A stretch of 64,000 bases of DNA from Paraglaciecola sp. MB-3u-78 (GCF_002835935.1 NZ_PJCF01000004.1:62001-126000), one strand, 5' to 3'; counted from the first letter of the stretch, positions 21,620 to 31,875 are shown. The notes: a model not told the origin generated them from the sequence alone. A program made the numbers and translations.

Positions 21620-22417
21620 CTAATGGGCATTTTTTTCGAGCAAAGCGAGTCTATCTATAATTGATTGGTTTTTCAGTAATTTTTGACTAGGTGGTATCAA
21701 CATAGTGGTGATGAGAGATAATTCTGCTTCAATAAAATCACCTAAGGTTATCCATTCAATTCTTGGTTCTCGTATGGCAACGGTTGGGCATTCGTACAAT
21801 GCCACCTTATGTTCATTAGGATAATTCTCATTAAGTAACTCAACTAAAATCTGACGGTAAGCTTTACCGGTACTGAATTTCGCCGCAGACTTGTCACCGG
21901 CAATGCCTACTTGCCACAATATTAAATAAGCGCTGGGGTCAACTTGACGTTGATAAAACATAAACTGACTGGCTTCGAAGTGTTGACTGCCTACTTTTCC
22001 AGGGTCTACGCCTAAATCAGCATATAAACAATCTTCGGCTGAAATGCCAGGCACCATATGCGCTGCATAGCCTTCTTTTTTCGCTATTTTTATAACGTTG
22101 TGTGGCGGCAATGCAAATACACCAGGATGACCATAGAAGGCACCCACTACTTTTTTACCGGCTCGCACTTCAGTCATCATTGCATTGACCATTTCTTTAT
22201 AAGTGATACGCCTGTCTTTCCCTTCAGCGTAGAACACTTGTAATGAATGTAAGTTTGAGTTCATCTCTGTTACCCACATTTCCATCAGAGGGTGGCCAGC
22301 GAAAAATACAATGTCAGCATTTTCTATATGGCTGCGAGCGATTGGCGCTATATGTGCACCAACCGTCATACCTGTTCCTACGCAGACTATACTGCCTGTC
22401 TTATTCGAATCGTGCAT
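21620..22417 (-). CDS. Borosin-type peptide backbone alpha-N-methyltransferase (SonM/OphMA-like)
   Basis: This protein of the tetrapyrrole-methylase fold (265 residues) is much closer to the borosin enzymes than to cobalamin or siroheme methylases. GSIVCVGTGM is the SAM-fold start. R69-R-I-T-Y73 matches the R/Y pair needed for catalysis in OphMA by my alignment. AFYGHPGVF (93-101) and VPGISAEDCLYADLGVDP (122-139) are borosin hallmarks, followed by FEASQFMF, LILWQVGIAG and a terminal LIPPSQK. The enzyme would add methyl groups from SAM to peptide backbone amides of a RiPP precursor. No precursor is fused at the C-terminus, so it is a split type; the ORF 45 bp downstream is the candidate substrate. 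Confidence 0.88.
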   Translation of the reverse strand: MHDSNKTGSIVCVGTGMTVGAHIAPIARSHIENADIVFFAGHPLMEMWVTEMNSNLHSLQVFYAEGKDRRITYKEMVNAMMTEVRAGKKVVGAFYGHPGVFALPPHNVIKIAKKEGYAAHMVPGISAEDCLYADLGVDPGKVGSQHFEASQFMFYQRQVDPSAYLILWQVGIAGDKSAAKFSTGKAYRQILVELLNENYPNEHKVALYECPTVAIREPRIEWITLGDFIEAELSLITTMLIPPSQKLLKNQSIIDRLALLEKNAH

Positions 22418-22535
22418 ATCACTACTTATTAGGTTTCAAAGTGATAAATAAATCTACCAAGTGGTTATTAAACCTTTGGCCAAAGGGCATGCGCACAGTG
22501 GATATCTATGGGATCTATTTATTGCTATGTTGACA

Positions 22536-22832
22536 CTATCGTTTTGGCAGTTCTATTTTTCTGTCATCGCTTGGTTTATATAAAACTAATACATGTCCAA
22601 TTGCATGTACTTTGGTGGCCCCAGTTTCTCTGACTATGGCATCCATGATTAAAGTTTTTTCTTCTTTGTCATCTGTCGGTATTTTTACCTTGATTAATTC
22701 GTGGTGCTTAATAGCACCGTCTATTTCGGCTAAAACCCCTTCAGTAAGGCCATTGTTGCCTAGTTGAACCACTGGTTTTAATGAATGGGCTAAGCCCTTT
22801 AGGTGCTGCTTTTGTTTGTTTGATAAAGTCAT
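22536..22832 (-). CDS. yhbY: Ribosome assembly RNA-binding protein YhbY
   Basis: This CRM-domain protein (98 residues) binds pre-50S particles. It shows LSNKQKQHLKGLAHSLKPVVQLGNNGLTEGV, the GxxG-type RNA loop region and HELIKVKIP. It is divergent from rlmE, the arrangement usual in gammaproteobacteria. The borosin methyltransferase lies 118 bp downstream on the same strand and could share its transcript. Confidence 0.95.
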   Translation of the reverse strand: MTLSNKQKQHLKGLAHSLKPVVQLGNNGLTEGVLAEIDGAIKHHELIKVKIPTDDKEEKTLIMDAIVRETGATKVHAIGHVLVLYKPSDDRKIELPKR

Positions 22833-22939
22833 TGATTAGTATTTCTTACAAATTTATTAAAGATGGATGGTTGAAAAGAGCTATTCTAGCGCCATCTCAC
22901 ACTTAATCCAAATTTGAATACAGTGTTTTTGACAGGTCG

Positions 22940-23569
22940 ATGAGCAAAAATAAACAATCTGTTAGTAGCCAGCGTTGGTTAAAAGAACATTTTGATGACA
23001 AATTTGTGCAAAAAGCACAAAAACAAGGTCTGAGATCTAGAGCTGGATTTAAAATAGAAGAAATTCAACAAAAAGACGGTTTGATTAAACCCTCCATGAC
23101 AGTGGTTGATTTAGGCGCCGCACCAGGTGGTTGGTCACAATACGCCACGAAAGTGGTGGGTGATGATGGTTTAGTCATCGCTTGTGACATTTTACCTATG
23201 GATCCCTTGGCAGGCGTATCATTTCTTCAGGGTGACTTTCGTGAAGAAAATGTTTTAAATGAATTATTGAACAAAATAGGTGGCAAAAACGTAGATGTAG
23301 TAATGTCTGATATGGCGCCAAATATGAGTGGTAACGATGCAATAGACCAAGCTAAGTCAATGTATTTAGGCGAGCTAGCTTTAGATATGTGCCACCAAGT
23401 TTTGAAGGCAAATGGCAGTTTTGTGATCAAAGTATTTATGGGGGAAGGGTTTGAACCATTTATGAAAGAGTTGCAAAAAGCCTTTAAAATGGTCAAAACC
23501 AGAAAACCTGAATCATCCCGAGCGCGCTCCAGAGAAGTTTATCTGGTGGCGACAGGATACAAATTATAG
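22940..23569 (+). CDS. rlmE: 23S rRNA (uridine(2552)-2'-O)-methyltransferase RlmE
   Basis: This protein of the FtsJ family (209 residues) has [32 protein letters not shown] motif [20 protein letters not shown], and a K-D-K-E tetrad with the last lysine in [11 protein letters not shown]. It methylates U2552 in the peptidyl-transferase A-loop. It precedes ftsH, the classic rlmE-ftsH pair. Confidence 0.97.
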   Translation: MSKNKQSVSSQRWLKEHFDDKFVQKAQKQGLRSRAGFKIEEIQQKDGLIKPSMTVVDLGAAPGGWSQYATKVVGDDGLVIACDILPMDPLAGVSFLQGDFREENVLNELLNKIGGKNVDVVMSDMAPNMSGNDAIDQAKSMYLGELALDMCHQVLKANGSFVIKVFMGEGFEPFMKELQKAFKMVKTRKPESSRARSREVYLVATGYKL

Positions 23570-23653
23570 TAGTCTCGTCTTTAATAAGTAACAAGGCGCG
23601 AGACGCAATTCATAGAGTCTAATAGACTCTAGCAACAACAGAGGTTTAACAAC

Positions 23654-25606
23654 TTGAGCGACATGGCAAAAAATTTAATCTTATGGCTGGTTATCGCTGT
23701 CGTATTGATGTCGGTTTTCCAAAATTTTTCAGGCACTGAGTCAAAATCAACCAATACTGATTACACATTGTTTTTGCGCGATGTTAGTAATGGTGTGGTT
23801 AGCAGTGCCACTATCGACAGAAATACAGGGCAAATTAATGGTGTAAAACGTAATGGTGAGTCTTTCACTACCATTATTCCTTATACTGACCTTGCGTTGA
23901 TGGATGAGTTGATTGAAAACAATGTAGCAGTTTTTGGTAAAGAGCCAGAGGAGTCGTCTCTTTTAACCTCGATATTTATATCGTGGTTCCCAATGTTATT
24001 GCTGATTGGTGTGTGGATATTCTTCATGCGCCAGATGCAAGGTGGTGGAGGCGGTAAAGGTGCGATGTCTTTTGGTAAAAGCAAAGCTCGCCTTTTAGGA
24101 GAAGATCAAATTAAGACCACTTTTGCTGATGTGGCAGGGTGCGATGAAGCTAAAGAAGACGTATCTGAATTAGTCGATTTTCTCAGTGACCCAACTAAAT
24201 TCCAAAAGTTAGGCGGTAGGATCCCAACAGGTATTCTGATGGTTGGTCCTCCTGGAACGGGTAAAACGTTGCTGGCAAAAGCGATAGCCGGTGAAGCAAA
24301 AGTTCCTTTCTTTACTATCTCAGGTTCTGATTTCGTAGAAATGTTTGTCGGTGTGGGTGCATCTCGTGTGCGTGACATGTTTGAACAAGCTAAAAAATCA
24401 GCTCCATGTATTATTTTTATCGATGAAATTGATGCAGTAGGGCGAAAACGTGGTGCCGGTGTAGGGGGTGGTCACGATGAAAGAGAACAAACACTTAACC
24501 AGATGTTAGTTGAGATGGATGGTTTTGAGGGTAATGAAGGTATTATTGTTATTGCCGCAACTAACCGTCCAGACGTACTTGACCCAGCCTTACTAAGACC
24601 TGGTCGTTTTGACCGTCAAGTGACTGTTGGTTTACCAGATATTCGTGGACGTGAACAAATTCTTAAAGTACATATGCGTAAAGTGCCATTAGGCGACAAC
24701 GTTGAAGCAAGCTTAATTGCTCGTGGTACCCCTGGATTTTCTGGTGCTGATTTGGCCAACTTGGTCAACGAAGCCGCTTTGTTTGCAGCTCGAACAGGCA
24801 AGAAAGTGGTTGCCATGGATGAGTTTGATAAAGCCAAAGATAAAATCATGATGGGCTCTGAACGTAAAGGCATGGTTATGTCAGAGGCAGAAAAAACCAA
24901 TACGGCATATCATGAAGCAGGTCACGCTATTGTAGGCCGCATGGTACCAGAGCATGATCCAGTATATAAAGTGTCGATTATACCTCGTGGTAGAGCATTA
25001 GGTGTGACTATGTATCTTCCAGAGCAGGACCGATACAGTCATAGTAAGAAACATCTTGAAAGCATGATATCTAGCTTGTTTGGTGGGCGAATTGCTGAAA
25101 ACATTACCTTAGGTGAAGATGGTGTCACGACTGGCGCATCAAATGATATTGAACGTGCTACTGATATTGCTCGTAAGATGGTAACTCAGTGGGGGTTATC
25201 TTCGAAAATGGGCCCTATGCTTTACGCTGAAGAAGAAGGTGAAGTTTTTCTTGGCAATACCATGTCTAAGTCTAAGAATATGTCTGATGACACTGCTCGA
25301 GCTATTGATGCTGAGATTAAATCGATAATCGATCGTAACTACGAGCGTGCTGAAAAAATCCTCAACGAAAACCGTGATGTTTTGGAGACAATGAAAGATT
25401 GTTTGATGAAATACGAAACTATCGACGCTAAACAAATTGATGATTTAATGGCAAGGATAGAGCCAAGACCCCCAGCAGATTGGGTACGTGATAACAAAGA
25501 TGATAGCGATAAACCTTCTGGCGGTGCACCTGTGGCCGATGCAGATAAAAAAGATGACAAGCCAGTTCAACCTAATGTAGGTAATCCTGGCGACGCAACC
25601 AACTAA
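23654..25606 (+). CDS. ftsH: ATP-dependent zinc metalloprotease FtsH
   Basis: The inner-membrane AAA+ protease (650 residues) has two N-terminal membrane segments around a periplasmic domain, Walker A GPPGTGKT, Walker B IIFIDEID, the second region of homology [21 protein letters not shown], and the zinc site HEAGH. It degrades SecY, LpxC-type and other substrates. The TTG start (23654) is kept because GAGG lies 9 bases upstream and [11 protein letters not shown] is seen in relatives; the ATG at 23663 is the alternative. Confidence 0.97.
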   Translation: MSDMAKNLILWLVIAVVLMSVFQNFSGTESKSTNTDYTLFLRDVSNGVVSSATIDRNTGQINGVKRNGESFTTIIPYTDLALMDELIENNVAVFGKEPEESSLLTSIFISWFPMLLLIGVWIFFMRQMQGGGGGKGAMSFGKSKARLLGEDQIKTTFADVAGCDEAKEDVSELVDFLSDPTKFQKLGGRIPTGILMVGPPGTGKTLLAKAIAGEAKVPFFTISGSDFVEMFVGVGASRVRDMFEQAKKSAPCIIFIDEIDAVGRKRGAGVGGGHDEREQTLNQMLVEMDGFEGNEGIIVIAATNRPDVLDPALLRPGRFDRQVTVGLPDIRGREQILKVHMRKVPLGDNVEASLIARGTPGFSGADLANLVNEAALFAARTGKKVVAMDEFDKAKDKIMMGSERKGMVMSEAEKTNTAYHEAGHAIVGRMVPEHDPVYKVSIIPRGRALGVTMYLPEQDRYSHSKKHLESMISSLFGGRIAENITLGEDGVTTGASNDIERATDIARKMVTQWGLSSKMGPMLYAEEEGEVFLGNTMSKSKNMSDDTARAIDAEIKSIIDRNYERAEKILNENRDVLETMKDCLMKYETIDAKQIDDLMARIEPRPPADWVRDNKDDSDKPSGGAPVADADKKDDKPVQPNVGNPGDATN

Positions 25607-25623
25607 GTTTATTGGATGTGCTC

Positions 25624-25661
25624 AAAACGCTTTGTTGATTCTTCAGCAGAGCGTTTTTTTT
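25624..25661 (+). terminator. Intrinsic terminator after ftsH
   Basis: The stem AAACGCT/AGCGTTT (with further pairing inside) is followed by T8. It lies 18 bp after the ftsH stop and before folP. Confidence 0.85.
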
Positions 25662-25689
25662 ATACAAAATATAATAATATTGAGCGTTT

Positions 25690-26529
25690 ATGCAGTTTAA
25701 AGATAAGTGTTTAGATTTATCTTCACCTAGAGTGATGGGGATATTGAACGTCACACCGGATTCATTTTCCGATGGTGGCACCTTCAATATGCTCGAAAAT
25801 GGGCTTGCTCAAACGGGCTTAATGTTAAGTGAAGGTGCTGACATTATTGATATAGGCGGTGAGTCCACCAGACCTGGTGCTCAGGATGTTTCTATACAAC
25901 AAGAGCTGGATCGTGTTATCCCAGTGATTGAGTCAATATGTCAACGTTTCGATACTATTATCTCCATAGATACCAGTAAAGCTCAAGTGATGACTGAAGC
26001 AATTAATGCCGGCGCTAGCTTGATTAACGATGTACGTGCACTGCAGGAAAACGGCGCGTTAGAAGCTGCAGTTGCAGCCAAAGTACCTGTATGCCTAATG
26101 CATATGCAAGGGCAACCTAGAGTGATGCAACAAAATCCTCATTATGAAGATGTTGTTAAGGATGTGATGGCATTTTTACAGCAACGTATCGCTATTTGCC
26201 GTAAAGCCGGCATTGCTGGGGAGCAAATTATTGTTGATCCAGGGTTTGGGTTTGGAAAATCACTTGAACACAATTACCAAATGTTAGCCAACTTTGAAAA
26301 GTTTCATAGATTAAATGTACCTGTTTTGGCAGGCATGTCACGTAAGTCGATGCTTGGACATTTGTTACAACGAGAAATAGGTCAACGTTTAGCTGGTAAT
26401 GTTGCAGTTGCTACAGTGGCTGCGCAAAAAGGTGCACAAATAATTAGAGTTCATGATGTTAAAGAGACAGTAGATGCTGTTAAAATAATAAACATGATTA
26501 ACGCTTGCAGGAATAATAATGAGCGATAG
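25690..26529 (+). CDS. folP: Dihydropteroate synthase
   Basis: The TIM-barrel enzyme (279 residues) joins p-aminobenzoate to the pterin. It shows [67 protein letters not shown] and a C-terminal [13 protein letters not shown]. It overlaps glmM by 11 bp. Confidence 0.97.
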   Translation: MQFKDKCLDLSSPRVMGILNVTPDSFSDGGTFNMLENGLAQTGLMLSEGADIIDIGGESTRPGAQDVSIQQELDRVIPVIESICQRFDTIISIDTSKAQVMTEAINAGASLINDVRALQENGALEAAVAAKVPVCLMHMQGQPRVMQQNPHYEDVVKDVMAFLQQRIAICRKAGIAGEQIIVDPGFGFGKSLEHNYQMLANFEKFHRLNVPVLAGMSRKSMLGHLLQREIGQRLAGNVAVATVAAQKGAQIIRVHDVKETVDAVKIINMINACRNNNER

Positions 26530-27859
26530 AAAATATTTCGGTACGGATGGTATCCGCGGCAAAGTGGGTGAAAACATCATTAATCCCGAATTTGTGATGA
26601 AATTGGGTTGGGCTGCAGGTAAAGTTTTAGCCGGCCAAGGTACCAATAAAGTACTCATTGGCAAAGACACCCGCATTTCAGGTTATATGTTGGAGTCGGC
26701 TCTGGAAGCAGGATTATCAGCAGCAGGTATTAATATAGGTTTGCTTGGACCTATGCCAACCCCAGCTATTGCTTATTTAACAAAAACATTCCGTTCTGAA
26801 GCTGGCATAGTGATCAGTGCATCTCACAACCCCTATTACGACAATGGTATTAAGTTTTTTTCTGCCGATGGTATGAAGTTAGATGACGCCATTGAGATTG
26901 CCATAGAAGAGCAGATGGACAGACCTATGGAGTGTGTCGCGTCTGATAAATTGGGTAAAGCTGTACGTATTAGCGATGCAGCGGGTCGCTATATTGAATT
27001 TTGTAAAGGTAATTTCCCTTCTTCATTATCACTTAAAGGTTTAAAAATAGTAGTCGATTGCGCTAACGGCGCAACCTATCACATTGCACCCAATGTGCTA
27101 AGTGAATTAGGTGCAGAAGTCATAGAGATTGGCACTGAACCGGACGGTTTGAACATCAACCGTAAAGTAGGCGCCACGTCAATGAAAGCGGTAACAGAAA
27201 GTGTTATCAAAAATAAAGCTGATTTAGGTTTTGCTCTGGATGGTGATGGGGATCGCTTAATGTTAGTTGATCACAAAGGTAATGTGATTGATGGCGACCA
27301 AATTGTTTATATCATTGCCAGAGATGCTCTTAAAAGCGGGCGTTTACAAGGTGGGGTAGTTGGCACCGTGATGAGCAATTTAGGCTTAGAAGTGGCACTA
27401 GGCACTCTAGGTGTGCCATTTGTGCGTAGCAAAGTAGGTGACCGCTATGTAATGGAGTTACTCAAGCAAAAAGGTTGGTCAATTGGTGGGGAAGGCTCAG
27501 GCCATGTACTGAACCTGGCCGCAGCTTCTACAGGTGATGGTATAGTGGCAGGACTGCAAGTTTTAGCTGCTATGTTACATGCGGGTATGACCTTAAACGA
27601 GTTGAGTCGAGGTATGACTAAATATCCCCAGACACTGATCAATGTAAGATTTTCTGAAGGCACTAAACCACTTGAAGACATAGGTGTTATTCAAGCAGTG
27701 TTAGAGGCTGAAAAAGCCTTAGATGACAGGGGGCGAGTATTGTTACGTAAAAGTGGTACTGAACCCCTTGTTAGAGTGATGGTAGAAGCGAATGATGCGC
27801 AGGATTCTAGTACTTGGGCCGAACATATTGCTGATGCTGTGCGTAAAGTAACCGATTAG
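26519..27859 (+). CDS. glmM: Phosphoglucosamine mutase
   Basis: The enzyme (446 residues) converts glucosamine-6-phosphate to glucosamine-1-phosphate for UDP-GlcNAc. Motifs are [12 protein letters not shown], the phosphoserine loop [15 protein letters not shown], the metal loop DGDGDRL, GEGSGH and [12 protein letters not shown]. It sits in the conserved ftsH-folP-glmM order. Confidence 0.98.
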   Translation: MSDRKYFGTDGIRGKVGENIINPEFVMKLGWAAGKVLAGQGTNKVLIGKDTRISGYMLESALEAGLSAAGINIGLLGPMPTPAIAYLTKTFRSEAGIVISASHNPYYDNGIKFFSADGMKLDDAIEIAIEEQMDRPMECVASDKLGKAVRISDAAGRYIEFCKGNFPSSLSLKGLKIVVDCANGATYHIAPNVLSELGAEVIEIGTEPDGLNINRKVGATSMKAVTESVIKNKADLGFALDGDGDRLMLVDHKGNVIDGDQIVYIIARDALKSGRLQGGVVGTVMSNLGLEVALGTLGVPFVRSKVGDRYVMELLKQKGWSIGGEGSGHVLNLAAASTGDGIVAGLQVLAAMLHAGMTLNELSRGMTKYPQTLINVRFSEGTKPLEDIGVIQAVLEAEKALDDRGRVLLRKSGTEPLVRVMVEANDAQDSSTWAEHIADAVRKVTD

Positions 27860-27953
27860 TCAGGTTTACAGAGCATTAATAGGTTCAGGCACTTGTATAT
27901 TGTCATTGGGTTAGTTAATATCTCGCGCGCTTTTTTATTGGTGTTATAAAGAC

Positions 27954-28715
27954 ATGACGGAGCAAAACGTGCAATTAAATAGTCGTAGACAGTTAGTCGC
28001 TGGTAATTGGAAGATGAATGGCGATAAAGCACTGGCTCAGCAAATGCAGGCTCAACTTGCTGCTGCCAGTCTTGATAATATGGATGTGGTGATTTGTCCA
28101 CCTTTTCCTTATTTGGGATTATTTGATGGCAAAGTCAAATTGGGTTCACAAAATATCAGCCAATTTGACTCTGGTGCGCATACTGGTGAAGTATCTGTCG
28201 CTATGCTTAATGAGTTCAACTGCCAATATGTGATTGTTGGGCACTCTGAACGTCGTGCAGACAACAATGAGTCTAACGAATTAGTCGCGTTAAAAGTTGA
28301 ACAGGTTTTAAAAGCCAATTTAACCCCAATTTTATGTGTAGGCGAACCTGAGAGTGTGCGAGAAGACGGCACATTATTCGAGTATATCGCCGAGCAGTTA
28401 GATGCAGTATTGCTGAAAGTTGGCATAAGCCAATTTGCTAATATTGTGTTAGCTTATGAACCCATATGGGCTATAGGCACAGGCAAAACAGCGAGTCCAG
28501 CGCAAGCGCAAGAAGTGCATGCTTTTATCCGCGGACATTTAGCAAAACAAGATGACAACATTGCGGCCAATATAGTTATTTTGTATGGCGGCAGTGTTAA
28601 AGGTAACAATGCCCAAGAGTTATTTTCTCAGGCAGATGTAGATGGTGGTTTAATTGGCGGTGCCAGTTTAAATCCAGAAGATTTTTTAAGTATTTGCCAA
28701 GCGGCAAATCAGTAG
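27954..28715 (+). CDS. tpiA: Triosephosphate isomerase
   Basis: TIM (253 residues) interconverts dihydroxyacetone phosphate and glyceraldehyde-3-phosphate. It shows the N-terminal GNWKMNG with the catalytic lysine, IVGHSERR with the catalytic histidine, LAYEPIWAIGTG with the catalytic glutamate, and LYGGSVKGNN with GGLIGGASL at the end. The glmM-tpiA-secG order is normal for Vibrio and alteromonads. Confidence 0.97.
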   Translation: MTEQNVQLNSRRQLVAGNWKMNGDKALAQQMQAQLAAASLDNMDVVICPPFPYLGLFDGKVKLGSQNISQFDSGAHTGEVSVAMLNEFNCQYVIVGHSERRADNNESNELVALKVEQVLKANLTPILCVGEPESVREDGTLFEYIAEQLDAVLLKVGISQFANIVLAYEPIWAIGTGKTASPAQAQEVHAFIRGHLAKQDDNIAANIVILYGGSVKGNNAQELFSQADVDGGLIGGASLNPEDFLSICQAANQ

Positions 28716-28724
28716 AGGCAGCAC

Positions 28725-29117
28725 ATGGTTTTTTACGAAATATTAGTTATTGTTTATTTGATTGTAGCGGTTATGTTGATTGGTTTTGTTCTGATCCAAC
28801 AAGGAAAAGGAGCGGGTATGGGCGCTTCTTTTGGCAGTGGCGGTTCGAATACGGTATTTGGTTCAACAGGATCGGGTAACTTTCTAACGAGAACAACGGC
28901 AATACTTGCGACGCTGTTTTTTGTTATTAGTCTGATTTTGGGAAATCAAACAGCAGATAAAGAAAAGTCAGTAGACGAATGGCAAAATCTAGAAGTACCC
29001 GCTTCTGAACAAGCTGCAGACTCAGATGTGCCAGTGACTGAACAGACTATGTCGGCTTCTCCTGATGCTGATGTACCTTTAACAGAAGCACCTAAAGAAG
29101 ACGACGTACCAAACTAA
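28725..29117 (+). CDS. secG: Preprotein translocase subunit SecG
   Basis: Two membrane segments (residues about 3-22 and 54-74) flank the glycine-rich cytoplasmic loop GKGAGMGASFGSGGSNTVFGSTGSGNFLTR, the SecG signature. The protein is 130 residues, and roughly the last 50 form an acidic, Pro/Ala-rich extension (DVPVTEQT, DVPLTEAPKEDDVP). Such tails occur in gammaproteobacterial SecG and are probably disordered. tRNA-Leu follows 14 bp after the stop. Confidence 0.95.
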   Translation: MVFYEILVIVYLIVAVMLIGFVLIQQGKGAGMGASFGSGGSNTVFGSTGSGNFLTRTTAILATLFFVISLILGNQTADKEKSVDEWQNLEVPASEQAADSDVPVTEQTMSASPDADVPLTEAPKEDDVPN

Positions 29118-29131
29118 TTAAAAGTTAAATT

Positions 29132-29216
29132 GCGGATGTGGTGGAATTGGTAGACACGCAGCCTTGAGGGGGCTGTGGCTTAGGCCGTGAGAGTTCGAGT
29201 CTCTCCATCCGCACCA
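29132..29216 (+). tRNA. leuU: tRNA-Leu (anticodon GAG)
   Basis: The 85-nt gene includes CCA. The acceptor stem is GCGGATG/CATCCGC. The anticodon stem CAGCC/GGCTG carries loop TTGAGGG, giving GAG. There is a long variable arm and a T-arm GAGAG-TTCGAGT-CTCTC. The secG-leuU pairing matches E. coli. Its 3' end is the integration target of the element that follows. Confidence 0.97.
29194..29210 (+). repeat. attL: 17-bp core in the tRNA-Leu 3' end
   Basis: TTCGAGTCTCTCCATCC here is repeated exactly and in the same direction at 37686-37702. The copy lies in the T-arm and acceptor region of the tRNA gene, the usual target of P4-type integrases, and the integrase gene starts about 170 bp inside. Confidence 0.9.
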
Positions 29217-29244
29217 TACACAGGTTCTATGAGAACCTTTAAAG

Positions 29245-29284
29245 ACCCGAAAGCCTAGTTAAAATGAGGCTCTCGGGTTTTTTT
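29245..29284 (+). terminator. Terminator after tRNA-Leu, inside the element's left end
   Basis: The stem ACCCGAAAGCCT pairs with AGGCTCTCGGGT (one mismatch) and is followed by T7. It lies between attL and the integrase, so the element supplies a terminator for the tRNA transcript. Confidence 0.85.
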
Positions 29285-29323
29285 ATGTCCAAAGAGAATT
29301 AATAACGGTTTGTAATATTCAGC

Positions 29324-29350
29324 TTTTTTAGTAACATCCTTGGTAACATT
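29324..29350 (+). repeat. Paired motif, left copy (probable integrase arm site)
   Basis: T6-AGTAACA, 5 bases, GGTAACA. The same arrangement with identical spacing occurs at 37606-37632 near attR. The sites are about 115-140 bp inside each att core, as expected for arm-type integrase or excisionase sites. Confidence 0.55.
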
Positions 29351-29381
29351 GAAACGGATCTTTAAATCTGGTGTTACCAAA

Positions 29382-30626
29382 ATGGCTAAAATAACCAAAC
29401 CACTGACAAATACAGAAGTTAAACAAGCTAAGCCCAAAGACAAGGATTACACCTTGTTAGATGGTGAAGGCCTTCAGCTTAGAGTAAAAACGAGTGGCAC
29501 CAAAAGTTGGCTATTTAACTATTATCACCCCATCACTAAAAAACGAAAGAATCTTAGTTTAGGTCAATACCCCGCACTAACATTAGCTGAAGCAAGAAAA
29601 CAGCGCGCAAGTTCAAAAGAATTACTCACCAACAATATGGACCCTAAAGAATATCGTGATGATCAGTTAAGTGATGAAAAACTCAAGATGGGTTTCACGC
29701 TTAAGAGTATTGCCCTTGATTGGTTCGAAGTTAAAAAAACTAAAATTGCTGAAACTACATCCAAAAGTTTATGGCGTAATTTTGAAAACCACCTATTCCC
29801 AAGTATCGGCCATAGACCAATAGATAAAATCCTTGCCCCAGAAGTCATTAAAACGCTAAAACCATTAGCGGGAAAGGGCAGTTTAGAAACATTACATAAA
29901 ACCATTGGTCACTTAAATGAAGTAATGAAACATGCTGTTAATACAGGACGTATACACCATAACCCGCTTGCTGGCATTAGTGCTGCCTTTAACACACCCA
30001 AAGTGACTCATATGGCAACGATTAAGCCAGAAGAATTACCAGAATTGATGAAAGCTATTAGCTATTCAAATATAACGTTAGTGACGCGTTGCCTATTAGA
30101 ATTTCAATTACATACCATGGTTCGCTCAAGTGAGGCCGCAAAAGCCAGTTGGGATGAAATAGACTTTGAAAATATGTTGTGGGAAATACCCGCTGAACGC
30201 ATGAAAATGAAAGTTAAACATACAGTGCCATTAACACAGCAAGTACTAAACCTGCTAGAGCTTGTTAAACCGCTTACAGGTGAACGCAAATATATCTTTC
30301 CAGCAGATAGGCATCCTAATCAGCCTAGTGGCTCAGAAAGGGCTAACAAGGCATTACAGCGAATAGGTTTTAAAGGGCGTTTAGTTGCTCATGGTATGCG
30401 TTCACTAGCTAGCACCACGTTAAATGAGAAAGGCTTTGATGGTGATGTTATTGAAGCCGCATTAGCCCACCAAGAAGAAAATGAAGTAAGGCGCGCATAT
30501 AACCGCAGCAAGTATTTAGAACGCAGGCAAAAATTGATGTATTGGTGGTCTGAACATATAGAACAGGCTCAAACAGGAAAATCAGTAAACACAAATGTTG
30601 TAGTAAAATTAAAGGGGCAAGGATGA
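29382..30626 (+). CDS. Tyrosine recombinase / integrase (P4 type)
   Basis: The protein is 414 residues from ATG 29382 (MAKITKPLTNTEVKQAKPKD); the open frame reaches back to a TTG at 29340 that lies inside the repeated arm motif. The N-terminal DUF4102-type arm-binding domain (LLDGEGLQLRVKTSGTKSW, YPALTLAEARKQR) is followed by a core-binding domain and a catalytic domain: R in TMVRSSEAAKASW, H-x-x-R in HGMRSLASTTL, H in ALAHQEEN and the nucleophile tyrosine in YNRSKYLERRQ. It integrates the element at tRNA-Leu. It overlaps the next gene by 4 bp. Confidence 0.96.
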   Translation: MAKITKPLTNTEVKQAKPKDKDYTLLDGEGLQLRVKTSGTKSWLFNYYHPITKKRKNLSLGQYPALTLAEARKQRASSKELLTNNMDPKEYRDDQLSDEKLKMGFTLKSIALDWFEVKKTKIAETTSKSLWRNFENHLFPSIGHRPIDKILAPEVIKTLKPLAGKGSLETLHKTIGHLNEVMKHAVNTGRIHHNPLAGISAAFNTPKVTHMATIKPEELPELMKAISYSNITLVTRCLLEFQLHTMVRSSEAAKASWDEIDFENMLWEIPAERMKMKVKHTVPLTQQVLNLLELVKPLTGERKYIFPADRHPNQPSGSERANKALQRIGFKGRLVAHGMRSLASTTLNEKGFDGDVIEAALAHQEENEVRRAYNRSKYLERRQKLMYWWSEHIEQAQTGKSVNTNVVVKLKGQG

Positions 30627-31522
30627 GCCACGATAACGAAGAAGAATATGACTGGGCAGAAGATGAATACTCGATGGAGGAATCAACAATCCTCGATTTA
30701 GTAAATAATAAATTGGTGAAGAGTAATTATTTTAATTCGTTTGAATGGAGCAGGAATTGTTTTGAACGAATAAAAAACAATCAAACCTCCCCCTTGATTA
30801 CTAGTGAATATTTGTTTGAAAATAATTTAACTCCGTCTTTCACAAGTAATCTTAACGACTTAAATAACTATAAAAGTTTAGGCTTTGATGAATTAGATCT
30901 TCTTGAAAGTAAATATTCAAAGATAGGAGTCAGAAATTACCAGACTGACAAATCAAATTATATTATTGATAATCCAGTGGAATTGTTTATGGACGAACTG
31001 ATTTATGGCGAATTCCCCGCACCTGAAACACTTTTATCATTATATAAGTGTTTTAATCTATATTTCTTATCAAAAGGCACTTTAACTTTAGAAGAGGTTT
31101 TTTTTGGAAAACCTATTAAACGTGCTGGGAGTTACGCTAAAAGAAAGTTTTCAAAACAGGTTTATTCTGAGTTTCACTGGTGTGTAATGCGAGAAATTCA
31201 AGAGCCTAGTTTTGACTTAAAGGACTTTTCTATTCGTTATTTAGCCAATGCCAGCGAAGAAGAAAACCCATCGTTAAGGTATTTTCACGAAGGTAATATA
31301 AATAGTTTTCTAAAAGGATATGATCGTTGGAAAAGTAATATATCCAAAGACAATAAACTAAAAAAGACGATAGATGTAAGATTAAGCACCCAATACTGCC
31401 TAATTGGTTTGGGTTACGAAACCGAACAAGTTAAAAACTTAATTGTTGAGCACTTTGATGCCAAAGCTAGTATCGAATCTAATCTAATAAGTATTTTACA
31501 ACAAATAGTGACGGACAAATAA
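30623..31522 (+). CDS. Unknown protein, integrase-coupled
   Basis: This 299-residue acidic protein starts in the ATGA overlap with the integrase stop, so the two are co-translated. I do not recognise a domain. It begins with a very acidic stretch (DNEEEYDWAEDEYSMEE) and has no membrane segment or signal peptide. It is low in GC compared with the chromosome, which fits transferred DNA. A role in integration control or element maintenance is possible from position only. Confidence 0.75.
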   Translation: MSHDNEEEYDWAEDEYSMEESTILDLVNNKLVKSNYFNSFEWSRNCFERIKNNQTSPLITSEYLFENNLTPSFTSNLNDLNNYKSLGFDELDLLESKYSKIGVRNYQTDKSNYIIDNPVELFMDELIYGEFPAPETLLSLYKCFNLYFLSKGTLTLEEVFFGKPIKRAGSYAKRKFSKQVYSEFHWCVMREIQEPSFDLKDFSIRYLANASEEENPSLRYFHEGNINSFLKGYDRWKSNISKDNKLKKTIDVRLSTQYCLIGLGYETEQVKNLIVEHFDAKASIESNLISILQQIVTDK

Positions 31523-31605
31523 CCAGTATATTTGTTTCGCTTTTTGTTTTGCTCTCATTATACATATGTGAATAATAGGAGGTCAGTTAACTATAAGGAA
31601 CTGAC

Positions 31606-31875
31606 ATGACTATTAACAATCACTACCATTTAATCCGCAGACCCGAAGTTTTAGCATTAACCGCTAGATCTAAATCCGCATTACAACTAGACGAAAAAGC
31701 AGAGTTATTTTGCCCTGCTATATCGATTGTTTATCGTGCCGTCGCCTATGTAAAATCAGAAGTTGAAGCTGTTATTCAAGCTCGTATTGAGGGGCAACCA
31801 ACTGAACAAATCAAACAGCTTGTTCAAGAGCTAATCAACCAACGCAATAAAGCGGCTAGGGGGCAACATGGATAA
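31606..31875 (+). CDS. AlpA-like phage transcriptional regulator
   Basis: The 89-residue protein has HYHLIRRPEVLALTARSKSALQ followed by YRAVAYVKSEVEAVIQARI, which is the AlpA/MerR-like winged-helix pattern with a slightly divergent beta-turn. In CP4-57 and P4-like elements AlpA activates excision or integrase genes (established for the family). An AGGAGG-like site lies upstream. It overlaps the next gene by 8 bp. Confidence 0.82.
   Translation: MTINNHYHLIRRPEVLALTARSKSALQLDEKAELFCPAISIVYRAVAYVKSEVEAVIQARIEGQPTEQIKQLVQELINQRNKAARGQHG

Noticed and set aside
21620-22417. Siroheme/cobalamin methyltransferase
   Set aside because: No other tetrapyrrole genes nearby, and the conserved segments match borosin enzymes much better.
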